Assembly (NCBI RefSeq): GCF_000716675.1
Contig: NZ_JNXT01000095.1
Coordinates: 1-21,959 of the forward strand
Source: Streptomyces alboflavus
GTDB taxonomy: Bacteria > Actinomycetota > Actinomycetes > Streptomycetales > Streptomycetaceae
Length of the DNA: 21,959 nucleotides
Direction: 5' to 3'
Shown here: positions 6,687 through 14,554 of the stretch, piece by piece
Layout: the number at the start of each line of letters is the position of its first letter
Position numbering within the stretch: the first letter of the stretch is position 1
Program-made: the position numbers and the translations under genes
The notes under the pieces: generated by a model
The model's input: the letters and a program-made list of their open reading frames with translations, nothing else
The model's database searches: none
Told to the model about the DNA's origin: nothing

Positions 6687-9600
6687 CTACCGCACCCCCA
6701 CCCCCCGCACCACCTCCTGCGACACCGCCCCACCCCGGTCATCCCGCACCTTCGCCCGGAACGAGATCGCCTCCGCGCCGCCGGGCACCTTCAGCTTGCC
6801 CGTCCAGGCGGACGAACGGCCGGAGCGGTCGAGGTGGACGTCGTGCCAGGACTTGCCGTCGTCGTAGGAGACGGACAGGGAGGCGGACCCGATCCGCCCG
6901 GTGCCCACGGCGCCCTTCACATACGAGGCGGAGATGCCGACCGGCACGGTCCGGCCGCCGCGGACGTCGCCGGAGAGGTCCGTGGGGACGTCGAAGCCCA
7001 GGTTCAGGAGGGGCAGGAACGTCTTGCGGTCGTCGGGGGTGTGGGCGGAGCGGAAGGTCCATTCCGAGTGGGCCTTCGTGGCGAGGCGCCAGCGGGTGGG
7101 GTCGAGGGTGGTGTCGGTGACGAGTTTGTAGGGGCGTTCTTCGGGGGCCGCGCCGGTGACGTACACGCCGGAGCTGGTGCGGCGGTCGATCAGTTTGCCG
7201 TCGGCGTAGACGGCCGTGGTCTGGGTCAGGGAGTCGTCGCTCCAGACGTTGCCGAAGCCGGTGTGGTCGGGGCCCGAGTCGCCCCAGCCGGGGGCGTTGA
7301 AGTCCAGGTTGTCGCCGCTGCGTTGCTGGCCCCAGCCGAGGCCGGTGCCCAGCCAGGGGTGCCAGACCGGCTTGAACCAGGAGAGCGGGGTGCGCTTGCC
7401 GGGACGGTAGTCGACGAGGCCGCTGCGCTGTTCGACGGCGTCGGGGCCGTAGTGCAGGGACTCGTGCCAGTGGCGGCCCTTCCCGGCGGCCACGTAGTCG
7501 GTGCGGGTCGCGGGGTAGGAGATCCGCTCGGGGAAGCCGAGGCCGATCTCGAAGGTGTCGGTGAGGGAGTAGCGGAACTCGCCGCCCGGCTCAGTGCGGC
7601 GGGTGGGGGCGTGGAACTTGGTGGGGATCACGGCCAGTTCGCGCGCCGACGGCTTGTACGTCAGGTCACGCGACGGGATCGTGCCCGCGTGGCCGTCCTC
7701 CAGGTCGTACACGTACGGGGTGTGGGGAGTCGCCTCGGACTCCACCGACCGTCCGCGCCGGGCCGCGTCCCGCAGGCGTGCCCCGTCCGCCGCGTTCACC
7801 GTGGCGATCACCAGCGGCCGGTCCGCGTTGTCGTCCGTGCCGAACCAGGCGTTCAGGCGGCCCGGCACGCCGTCGGTCACGAACAGCGCCTTCGCGCCCG
7901 CGTCCTGCGCGGCTTGCGCGAGCTGAGAGGGGGCCGGTTGCCCGGTCGCGCCCGTGCGGGTCACCACAACCGCCTTGCCCCGTACGTTCTTCCCTTCGTA
8001 CGCGGCCGGTGAGCCGTCGCCCGCGTCCACGAGCTTCAGCCGGGAGCGGCCCTCGCCGAGGGTGGAGCCGGGCTGCGGCACGGCCTCGCCGATGCCCTCG
8101 ACGTCGAGGAGCGGCTTGCCGAGGCGCCACACCGTGCGGTACTCGAAGCGCCCTTCGGCCACCTTCGGCGTCGGCGCGGCGAACACGCTGTCGTACTTCA
8201 CCGGCACCTGCACGGCTCCCTGATAGGCGGAGCCGTTCGCCGTGCGGTCGTACTCCATGACGAGCTGGCGGGTCTCCGCGCTGCGCGGCACCCTGGCGGT
8301 GATCTCCCGCAACTCACGGGCGTCCAGGGTCACTTGGCGGTCGCGGTCCAGGGTGACCTCGGGGGCCGCGAGGAAGCCGATGCCGAGGGAGTCCTTGCCG
8401 TGGGCGCCGCGCACGTCGAGGAACGAGGACAGGGCGTACGCACCGGGCTTCAGGCGGAGCTTCAGCTCGCCGGACTCCCCTACCGTCGCCGGGTACGGGT
8501 CCGCCCCCTTCAGCAGCGGCTGGACCACCAGGTCCGCGGGGGTCGCGGCGCCGTCGCGGTCCTTGACCTTGACGGTGAGCGTGTACCGCTCCTCCTCCTT
8601 GACCAGGCCGAACGCCGTCCGCGCGACCTCCTTGCCGCCCGCGCTCGCCACCACCGCGCCGCTGGTGGCGCCGACGGGAGCCTTCGCGCCGTCGCCGGTC
8701 ACGGTCGTGGACGCGGTGCCGTGCGCGGGGACGGTCAGCTTGGTGTCGGCGAGGGTGGCCACGCCGTCGGCCGCTCCCCGCGTGGCAAGGGTCAACTCCA
8801 CCGGGTCGGTGGTGGAGTTGGTGTATGTCAGCTTCCTCGTCACCGGCTTGTTCTCGGCGTACGGCCAGCGGTAGAAGCCGAAGTCGGCGCCGCCCGTCGC
8901 GGTGACCTTCGCGTCGATCGCCGACGGCACGTCGACGCGGCCCGCGCCCAGCTCGTACACGGACGCGTCGAGGCCGTGGGACGTGGACATCAGGGCGTCC
9001 TTGAGCTGCTGTCCGCTCCAGCCGGGGTGACGCTCGGCGAGCAGCGCGGCGACGCCCGCGATGTGCGGGGTCGCCATCGACGTACCGCTCATGGAGGTGT
9101 AGTAGCCCTGCCCGGAGGTGAGTTGGGAGCGGGCGGCGAGGATGTCGACGCCGGGGGCGGACAGGTCGGGCTTGAGGGCGTTGTCGCCGGCGCGGGGGCC
9201 CTGACTGGTGAAGTAGGCGGCCTTGTCGGCGGAGTCGACGGCGCCGACGGTCAGCGCGGAGTCGGCCGCGCCGGGCGAGCCGATCGACGAGGGCGCGCCG
9301 GTGTTGCCCGCCGCGACGACGAAGAGCGCGCCGGTGTCCTTGGTGAGCGTGTTGACGGCGGTGGCCATCGGGTCGGTGCCGTCGCTGGGCTCCCGCGAAC
9401 CGAGGCTCATGGACACGATCTTGGCGTCGACGTCCTTCGCGGCCCACTCCATGCCCGCGATGATCTCCGACTCGCTGCCGAAGCCCTCGTCGCTGAGCAC
9501 CTTGCCGACGGCGAGGTCCGCGCCCGGCGCGACCCCCTTCTCCTTGCCGTCGGACGCGGCACCGCTGCCGCCGACCGTGGACGTGACGTGGGTGCCGTGG

Positions 9601-10475
9601 CCGCCGCGGTCGGCGACCTCCTGGCCAGGGATGAAGCTCTTCGTCGCGCCGACGCGGTCCTTGAGGTCGGGGTGCGTGAGGTCGGCGCCGGTGTCGAGGA
9701 CGGCGACCCGCACGCCCTTGCCGGTGAGCCCGGCCTCCCAGGCCTTCGGCGTGCCGATCTGGGCGTTGCTCTCGGCCAGGTCGGCCTCGACCCGGCCGTC
9801 GAGCCAGATCTTCGCGATGCCGCCGCCGAAGCGGCGCCCGCTCCCCCGTGCCGCGTCTCCGTCGGCCGCGGTGACGGACCGCCAGAACGCCGTGCCCTCG
9901 GCCGCCTTGAGGGCGGCGGCGCGCGCACTCGGCAGCGAACGGACCTTGTCCGCGCCGCGCGGGGTGCGCGCGTCCGCCGCGCCGCGGGACGTGTCGTACG
10001 TGACGATCAGCGGCGTCGTCGCCTTCGCGGCGCCGCGGCCACCGCCCTGCCGCAGCAGCTCCGTCACGTCGAAGAGGCGTTCGTCCAGGACGCCCGCGCG
10101 CAGATAGGGCCGTGCCTCGTCCGGTACGACGGTGACGTGGCCGTCGGTGACGGAGGTGCGGACGGCTCCGCTCGCGCCGCGCGGCCGCTCCACCGTGACG
10201 GTCCGCTTGCCGCCGCCGAGCTCGGTGACGGTGACCTCGTCGCCGGTGATGAGGGTGACGGTCCTGGGGGCCGTGGACTTCCCTGCGCCGCGCGGCTGTT
10301 GGGCCTTGCCCGGGGCGCTCTCGGCGGCCGCCGGGGTGGCGGTCGCGGCCAGGGAGGCGGGGAGCAGGGCGAGGGCAAGACCGGCGGGCAGGAATCTGAG
10401 CCGGGCCGCGCGGGCTCTTCGGCCGCCGGGGGCGCTTCCTCTTCGTCGTCTTGGGGCGCTTCGGGGTCTCGGCAT
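6687..10475 (-). CDS. Large secreted subtilisin-like serine protease (peptidase S8, PA insert)
   Basis: This 1262-residue exported protease has an Arg-rich N terminus, a hydrophobic core (FLPAGLALALLPASLAA) and a probable signal cleavage near residue 51 after PAAA. The S8 triad is complete: Asp261 in VAVLDTGADLTHPDL, His293 in GGHGTHV and Ser466 in MSGTSMATPHIAG, with oxyanion Asn391 in AAGNTGA. A propeptide-like region lies at about 52-245. A protease-associated (PA) type domain (NVRGKAVVVTRTG, AGAKALFVTD) lies at roughly 805-910. The C-terminal 300 or so residues look like beta-rich accessory modules (SVSYDDGKSWHDV). The ATG at 10473-10475 follows GAGAGG at 8-base spacing. It is divergent from the Trypco1/VMAP operon, sharing 191 bp of upstream DNA, and convergent with matB. 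The natural substrate is unknown. S. coelicolor has a similar protease near matB, from memory. Confidence 0.93.
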   Translation of the reverse strand: MPRPRSAPRRRRGSAPGGRRARAARLRFLPAGLALALLPASLAATATPAAAESAPGKAQQPRGAGKSTAPRTVTLITGDEVTVTELGGGKRTVTVERPRGASGAVRTSVTDGHVTVVPDEARPYLRAGVLDERLFDVTELLRQGGGRGAAKATTPLIVTYDTSRGAADARTPRGADKVRSLPSARAAALKAAEGTAFWRSVTAADGDAARGSGRRFGGGIAKIWLDGRVEADLAESNAQIGTPKAWEAGLTGKGVRVAVLDTGADLTHPDLKDRVGATKSFIPGQEVADRGGHGTHVTSTVGGSGAASDGKEKGVAPGADLAVGKVLSDEGFGSESEIIAGMEWAAKDVDAKIVSMSLGSREPSDGTDPMATAVNTLTKDTGALFVVAAGNTGAPSSIGSPGAADSALTVGAVDSADKAAYFTSQGPRAGDNALKPDLSAPGVDILAARSQLTSGQGYYTSMSGTSMATPHIAGVAALLAERHPGWSGQQLKDALMSTSHGLDASVYELGAGRVDVPSAIDAKVTATGGADFGFYRWPYAENKPVTRKLTYTNSTTDPVELTLATRGAADGVATLADTKLTVPAHGTASTTVTGDGAKAPVGATSGAVVASAGGKEVARTAFGLVKEEERYTLTVKVKDRDGAATPADLVVQPLLKGADPYPATVGESGELKLRLKPGAYALSSFLDVRGAHGKDSLGIGFLAAPEVTLDRDRQVTLDARELREITARVPRSAETRQLVMEYDRTANGSAYQGAVQVPVKYDSVFAAPTPKVAEGRFEYRTVWRLGKPLLDVEGIGEAVPQPGSTLGEGRSRLKLVDAGDGSPAAYEGKNVRGKAVVVTRTGATGQPAPSQLAQAAQDAGAKALFVTDGVPGRLNAWFGTDDNADRPLVIATVNAADGARLRDAARRGRSVESEATPHTPYVYDLEDGHAGTIPSRDLTYKPSARELAVIPTKFHAPTRRTEPGGEFRYSLTDTFEIGLGFPERISYPATRTDYVAAGKGRHWHESLHYGPDAVEQRSGLVDYRPGKRTPLSWFKPVWHPWLGTGLGWGQQRSGDNLDFNAPGWGDSGPDHTGFGNVWSDDSLTQTTAVYADGKLIDRRTSSGVYVTGAAPEERPYKLVTDTTLDPTRWRLATKAHSEWTFRSAHTPDDRKTFLPLLNLGFDVPTDLSGDVRGGRTVPVGISASYVKGAVGTGRIGSASLSVSYDDGKSWHDVHLDRSGRSSAWTGKLKVPGGAEAISFRAKVRDDRGGAVSQEVVRGVGVR

Positions 10476-10572
10476 CAACGCGACCTCTCTTCGTCGGCTC
10501 CGGGTGGGGGGTGGCTCCCGGGTGCTGCGAAGAAGTGTCAGGCGCGTGATGTTGCGGAAGAGTTGCCGGGGA

Positions 10573-10606
10573 CTGGCGGGAAGCTGCCAGGGCGGCTTCC
10601 CGCCAG
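10573..10606. promoter_or_regulatory. Perfect 12-bp inverted repeat in the divergent subtilase/operon region
   Basis: CTGGCGGGAAGC (10573-10584) and its exact reverse complement (10595-10606) flank a 10-base loop. It is roughly central in the 191-bp gap (10476-10666) between the subtilase and Trypco1 start codons. It could be an operator for one or both genes, or an RNA hairpin in either leader. It is not followed by a T tract and does not sit at a gene end. No convincing -35/-10 pair was found elsewhere in this gap. Confidence 0.55.
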
Positions 10607-10666
10607 GTCGACGGTTCGGCAAGAATGTCGGCGAGCGGGTGACACGGGTCTTCTACGGGGGCGGTC

Positions 10667-11236
10667 ATGGACGGTCTGGTGCAGTTCACGACGGACGGCG
10701 GCGCGCACGTGGTGCTCGCCGACGTCGACGACGACGGGTCGGGCGCCCGCCTGGTGTCGCGCGGCGACGGACCCGCCCTGGCCGCCCGCACCTTCGAGGC
10801 CTCCCTGGGCCCGGTGCGCACCGCCGCCGAGTCGGCCCTGCGGGTGTTCCGCGACGGCGAACTCGCCCCGGACTCCGTGGAGATCGAGTTCGGCGTACGG
10901 ATGACGGCGGAGGCCGGAGCGGTCATCGTGAAGGGCTCCGGGGAGGGGCATCTGCTGGTGCGGTTGTCGTGGTCGCCGGAGCGGGGTGGTGAGGCGGGGG
11001 TGTCTGGGGCGGCAGGTGCCGCCGGGGCTGTTGGTGCGGCCGGGGCTGTCGGTGCCGCCGAGGCTGTCAGTGCCGCCGAAGCTGTCGGTGCCGCCGGGGC
11101 CGGAGCGGCCCCCATGGCCCCCAGGCCTTCGGGTGAATCCGTGGACGCGGGCGCCCTCGGGAGCCCCGGCACCGCGGGCGTTCCACGGGACTTGGGGCAC
11201 GCGGCCTCGAACGGAGAGCCCACGCCCACCTCATGA
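10667..11236 (+). CDS. Trypsin-co-occurring domain protein (Trypco1 / CU044_2847-like)
   Basis: A 189-residue cytoplasmic protein. The first 106 or so residues match the small beta-rich domain found beside trypsin-like proteases of bacterial conflict systems: DGLVQFTTDGG, LGPVRTAAESALRVF, PDSVEIEFGVRMTAEAGAVI and GHLLVRLSW. These are hallmark segments of Trypco1 as I remember it. The remainder is low complexity, with an Ala/Gly/Val/Glu tandem repeat at residues 121-144, and is probably disordered. It is the first gene of a four-gene operon, and its TGA overlaps the ATG of the protease gene (ATGA, 11233-11236), implying roughly stoichiometric, coupled synthesis. By analogy it may bind or restrain the protease; that role is inference. 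The ribosome site is weak (GGGGGCGG before ATG 10667). Confidence 0.8.
   Translation: MDGLVQFTTDGGAHVVLADVDDDGSGARLVSRGDGPALAARTFEASLGPVRTAAESALRVFRDGELAPDSVEIEFGVRMTAEAGAVIVKGSGEGHLLVRLSWSPERGGEAGVSGAAGAAGAVGAAGAVGAAEAVSAAEAVGAAGAGAAPMAPRPSGESVDAGALGSPGTAGVPRDLGHAASNGEPTPTS
11027..11098 (+). repeat. 18-bp in-frame tandem repeat in the Trypco1 gene
   Basis: Four units (11027-11044, 11045-11062, 11063-11080, 11081-11098) encode AVGAAG, AVGAAE, AVSAAE and AVGAAG, with a partial unit on each side. Codon-level similarity between units indicates recent duplication rather than amino-acid bias alone. The repeat lies in the tail outside the conserved domain. Confidence 0.8.
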
Positions 11237-13398
11237 GCAGTACGACCTGGCACGCCCGGGTGGAGTGCGGACGCGAGACCGGCGCCGGGTTCCTCGTGTC
11301 GGAGCGGCACGTGCTGACCTGCGCGCACGTCGTGCGGGACAGCGGCGCCGCCGGGGTCGCGGTCTCCTTCCCGCACCACGGGGAACTCGGCGCGGTCCCC
11401 GCCGTCGTCGGGGCGCACGGCGGCTGGAGCGGCCACGACGACCACTCCGGCGACCTCGCCGTCCTCGAACTCGACCGGCCCGTGCCCATCCCGCCCGCCG
11501 GATTCGCCGTCCCCGACGACGCCTACGTGGAACCACGCCCGCGGCTGGTCGCGTACGGCTTCCCGCGCGGGTACGCCGAGGGCACCATCGCCGAGTACCG
11601 CGCCACCGCCGCCCAGCTGATCGCCGACGAGTGGGTCCAGCTGGAGGCCTGGAGCGCCCACGGCCAGCCCCTCGCGCCCGGCTTCAGCGGCGCCGCGGTG
11701 ACCCTGGCCGACAACGGACTCGTCGTCGGCATGGTGTCGGCGGTGGCGGGCGCGGCCGGGGTGCGCAACGGGCGGATGCTGCCCGCGCCGGTCATGGCCC
11801 GCTACTGGCCCCGCCTCGCCGAGCTGATCCCGGTGCCCGGCCGGGGCCGCGCGGCACGGCACCGGCTGCGCACCCTGGTGGAGGACGCCGAGAAGGCGGG
11901 CCCGGCGGCGGGCCGCTCGGCAGCGTGGGCGCCGGAGCGGCTCTACCTCGACGCGGTCGGGCCGCTGGGTCCGCCGGTGCCGCCGGGCGGGTTCGCCTCG
12001 CTGTGGTCGGCGGCCTGGTACGTGCTCTCGGAGGTGGACGTGCCGGGGGCGGTGGAGCGGTTCGCGGACCGGCTCACGGAGCTCGCGGGGGTGCGGGGCG
12101 CGGGCGAGTTAGGGGCGGGGCCCGGCGCCGGGCAGGCAGGGGACGCACGGCGGGTGTGCGACGTGCGGGACGCTCCTTGGGTACGGGAGGGGCGGGACGC
12201 CGCTTGGGGGTGGGAGGCCGGGGCGCGGGGAGCCGTGAGGTCGGCGGACGGGGTGCCGGGAGCGGTGCCGTCGGCAGCCGAGGGGCCGGAACCCGAGACC
12301 TCGGCGTCTGTGACGCCGGGGGCCCCGGCCGCTCCGCGCGCCGCCGGACGCGCCCCCTCCGCCTGGTCCCCGATCCTCGTCGAACTCGCCCGCAGCGGCG
12401 CCGGTGACGACCAGGTCCTGGTCGAGGTGTCCGCGTGCCGCGACGGGCACCGGCACCCGGTGGGCTCACGCACGCTGACCAGGAGCCAGGTCCGGCCGTA
12501 CGTCCAGGAGCGCATCGACGCGGCCTTCGGCCAGCTCGCCCCCGACGCCGAGGAGCTGATCGCGTTCGTCCTGCCCCGGGAGTGGCTGAACGAGCCCGTG
12601 GCCCACTGGGAGCGCAGCGTCGACGACCCGACGCCGCTCGGCTGCTCCTACCCCCTGGTCGTCACCGACCGGGCGCGCCGCGCGGGCGGCCTGCGCCACC
12701 AGCTGGCCCGCACCTGGGAGCGGCTCGACGGCAAGGCCACGACGGTCGTGCACCGCGTCGAGTGCGCCACCGGCGAGCAGCCGAACAAGCTCCGCTTCCG
12801 CCTGCGCAGCGGCGAGGCCGACCTCGCGGGGTTCGCGGCCCCGCCCCGGGCGCCCCGCCTGAAGCGGCACTTCGAGGTGTCCCTGAACGCGCCCGCGCCG
12901 GTGCTGCTGTGGGCGCGGGTGGGGTGCGAGCACGAGGCCGGGGGGAGCGGGGGTGCCGGAGTCGCCGGCGGGAACGGGGGCGCCGGGGCCGCCGTCGAGG
13001 CTGGGGACGCCAGGACCGCCGACGAGACTGGGGACGCCAGGACCGCCGACGGCGTCCGCACCGACCCCGGACCCACCCGACCCGCCGGGGACCGCGGCGG
13101 GACCACCCCCGCAGCGGGCACCGCCGACACCCCGGCGACCACCCCCGCAGCGGGCACCGCCGACACCCCCGCACCCCCCGCCTCCTGCCCCGGCTCCGCC
13201 TTCCTCGACCAGCTCGCCGCCCATCTGACGCGGCTTCCGCCCGCCGAACTGCCGCGCCGTGTCCTGGCGTTGCGCGAGAGCGCCGACGCCGCCGACGAAC
13301 CCGATCGGCACTGGGCCCGGGACATCCAGCTCCTGTGGGACGACCCGCGCTGCTTCCCGGACGCGGCGGCGGCCCCGCTGCGCTCCCCCGTCACCTGA
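11233..13398 (+). CDS. Cytoplasmic trypsin-like protease fused to a VMAP-C-like domain
   Basis: 721 residues, no signal peptide, so it should act inside the cell. The N-terminal chymotrypsin fold has a full triad: His32 in LTCAHVV, Asp74 in SGDLAVLEL and Ser152 in APGFSGAAV. A helical segment follows (about 205-285: RTLVEDAEKAG, GGFASLWSAAWYVLS), then a low-complexity linker (about 286-375). The C-terminal part resembles the vWA-MoxR-associated protein C-terminal domain: ILVELARSG, DDQVLVEVSAC, ELIAFVLPREWLNEPVAHWE, CSYPLVVTDR, and the closing IQLLWDDPRCFP. That domain is split by a second low-complexity insertion (about 568-652) containing tandem repeats. In related systems this protein is the effector or its adaptor beside MoxR and vWA partners. 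Leu293 is encoded by TTA. The ATG overlaps the previous stop. Confidence 0.85.
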   Translation: MSSTTWHARVECGRETGAGFLVSERHVLTCAHVVRDSGAAGVAVSFPHHGELGAVPAVVGAHGGWSGHDDHSGDLAVLELDRPVPIPPAGFAVPDDAYVEPRPRLVAYGFPRGYAEGTIAEYRATAAQLIADEWVQLEAWSAHGQPLAPGFSGAAVTLADNGLVVGMVSAVAGAAGVRNGRMLPAPVMARYWPRLAELIPVPGRGRAARHRLRTLVEDAEKAGPAAGRSAAWAPERLYLDAVGPLGPPVPPGGFASLWSAAWYVLSEVDVPGAVERFADRLTELAGVRGAGELGAGPGAGQAGDARRVCDVRDAPWVREGRDAAWGWEAGARGAVRSADGVPGAVPSAAEGPEPETSASVTPGAPAAPRAAGRAPSAWSPILVELARSGAGDDQVLVEVSACRDGHRHPVGSRTLTRSQVRPYVQERIDAAFGQLAPDAEELIAFVLPREWLNEPVAHWERSVDDPTPLGCSYPLVVTDRARRAGGLRHQLARTWERLDGKATTVVHRVECATGEQPNKLRFRLRSGEADLAGFAAPPRAPRLKRHFEVSLNAPAPVLLWARVGCEHEAGGSGGAGVAGGNGGAGAAVEAGDARTADETGDARTADGVRTDPGPTRPAGDRGGTTPAAGTADTPATTPAAGTADTPAPPASCPGSAFLDQLAAHLTRLPPAELPRRVLALRESADAADEPDRHWARDIQLLWDDPRCFPDAAAAPLRSPVT
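12109..12111 (+). promoter_or_regulatory. In-frame TTA leucine codon (bldA-type control point)
   Basis: TTA at 12109-12111 is codon 293 of the protease/VMAP-C gene and lies in the low-complexity linker between protease and VMAP-C parts. In Streptomyces, TTA is read by the bldA tRNA, whose mature form accumulates mainly in later growth, so such codons can make a gene development-dependent. No other in-frame TTA was noticed in the genes of this window. Confidence 0.8.
12997..13050 (+). repeat. 27-bp direct repeat (two units) in the VMAP-C insertion
   Basis: Two units, 12997-13023 and 13024-13050, encode EAGDARTAD and ETGDARTAD. They are identical except for two bases in the second codon, so the duplication is recent. 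They lie inside the low-complexity insertion that interrupts the VMAP-C-like domain. Confidence 0.85.
13102..13173 (+). repeat. 36-bp direct repeat (two units) in the VMAP-C insertion
   Basis: Units 13102-13137 and 13138-13173 both encode TTPAAGTADTPA and differ only at two bases near the unit end. They lie about 50 bp after the 27-bp repeat within the same disordered insertion. Confidence 0.85.
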
Positions 13399-13429
13399 CC
13401 CGCCCGCCCGCACCGACGAAAGAGACCGC

Positions 13430-14554
13430 ATGTCCCTGTGGCCCGTCTACACCGGCACGAACGAGCCGCACGACGGCATCACGCGGCTGCCCCCGCCGCC
13501 GCCGTGGCGCGCCTTCGACGGCGGCCCCGTCCTCGACGCCCCGCCCGCGGACCGCTCCGCGACCTCCCCGGACCGCGCGCACCGCGCCCGCACCTACCGC
13601 GCCACCGACGAGTGCGTCCACCTCGTCAACGCCGCCCTGTACCTGCGCCGCCCGCTGCTCGTCACCGGGCCGCCCGGCAGCGGCAAGTCGAGCCTCGCGT
13701 ACGCGGTCGCGCGCGAGCTGGGCCTCGGCCCGGTGCTCCGCTGGAACATCACGAGCCGCAGCACGCTGCACGACGGCCTGTACCAGTACGACCCGCTGTC
13801 GCGCCTGTACGCGGCGGGCCGCGCCGCCGCCGACAGCGCCCCGGCCGCCGGGCCCCGCACCGGCGTCGACTCCGGCGCGGACAACGGCACTTCGGGCGCC
13901 GACGCCACGGCGGGCGCCGCCCCCGCCACCCCGCCCCAGGACCGCACCGGCATCGAGGACCACCTGCGCCTCGGCCCGCTCGGCACCGCCCTGCTCCCCT
14001 ACGCCCACCCCCGTGCCCTGCTCATCGACGAGATCGACAAGAGCGACCTGGACCTGCCGAACGACCTCCTGAACGTCCTGGAGGAGGGCCAGTACGAGAT
14101 CCCGGAGCTGGCGCGCGTCGCCCGGCACACGCCGACCGCCTCGCTGCCCGCCGACGGCTCGGACGAGCCGGTGCCGGTGGTGAAGGGCCGGGTGCGCTGC
14201 CGCGCGTTCCCGTTCGTGGTGCTCACCAGCAACGGCGAGCGCGAGTTCCCGCCCGCCTTCCTGCGCCGCTGCGTCACCCTGCGCCTGCGCCGCCCGCACG
14301 GCGAGCACCTGGAGGAGATCGTCCGCGCCCACCTCGGTGAACCGGACGCGCACGCACGTGAGTTGATCGACCGGTTCGTGGCCCGGGGCAGCGGCGGCGA
14401 GCTGGCCACCGACCAGCTCCTCAACGCCATCTACCTCACCGGCGCGGCCGGTCTGGAGGCCTCCTCGCGGGACGATCTCGCCCGGCTGCTCATGCCGTAT
14501 CTGAGCGAGGGCACGGAGCACGCCCCGGACCAGGGCTCCGATGCGGGCTTCTGA
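13430..14554 (+). CDS. MoxR-type AAA+ ATPase
   Basis: A 374-residue cytoplasmic ATPase. Walker A is GPPGSGKS at residues 80-87, Walker B is ALLIDEID at about 196-203, sensor 1 is VVLTSNGE (263-270), and the arginine-finger region is PAFLRRC (275-281). The residue 136-170 stretch is a Pro/Ala/Gly-rich insert between the core strands. C-terminal helices (DQLLNAIYLTGAAG) fit a lid. MoxR ATPases usually act as remodelling chaperones with a vWA partner. Here the vWA-like partner is the N-terminal part of the next protein, whose ATG lies 14 bp inside this gene. ATG 13430 is 31 bp after the protease stop, with a modest ribosome site (AAAGAG). Confidence 0.92.
   Translation: MSLWPVYTGTNEPHDGITRLPPPPPWRAFDGGPVLDAPPADRSATSPDRAHRARTYRATDECVHLVNAALYLRRPLLVTGPPGSGKSSLAYAVARELGLGPVLRWNITSRSTLHDGLYQYDPLSRLYAAGRAAADSAPAAGPRTGVDSGADNGTSGADATAGAAPATPPQDRTGIEDHLRLGPLGTALLPYAHPRALLIDEIDKSDLDLPNDLLNVLEEGQYEIPELARVARHTPTASLPADGSDEPVPVVKGRVRCRAFPFVVLTSNGEREFPPAFLRRCVTLRLRRPHGEHLEEIVRAHLGEPDAHARELIDRFVARGSGGELATDQLLNAIYLTGAAGLEASSRDDLARLLMPYLSEGTEHAPDQGSDAGF

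Noticed and set aside
10619..10624. AAGAAT as a -10 box for the conflict operon
   Set aside because: It lacks the TA start of the consensus and has no acceptable -35 box at 16-19 bp.
8314..11862. Very long minus-strand open frame (about 1180 codons) spanning the subtilase and the operon start
   Set aside because: Its translation is Arg/Pro/Gly-rich shadow sequence with no family motif. The real genes in other frames have clear catalytic motifs and ribosome sites.
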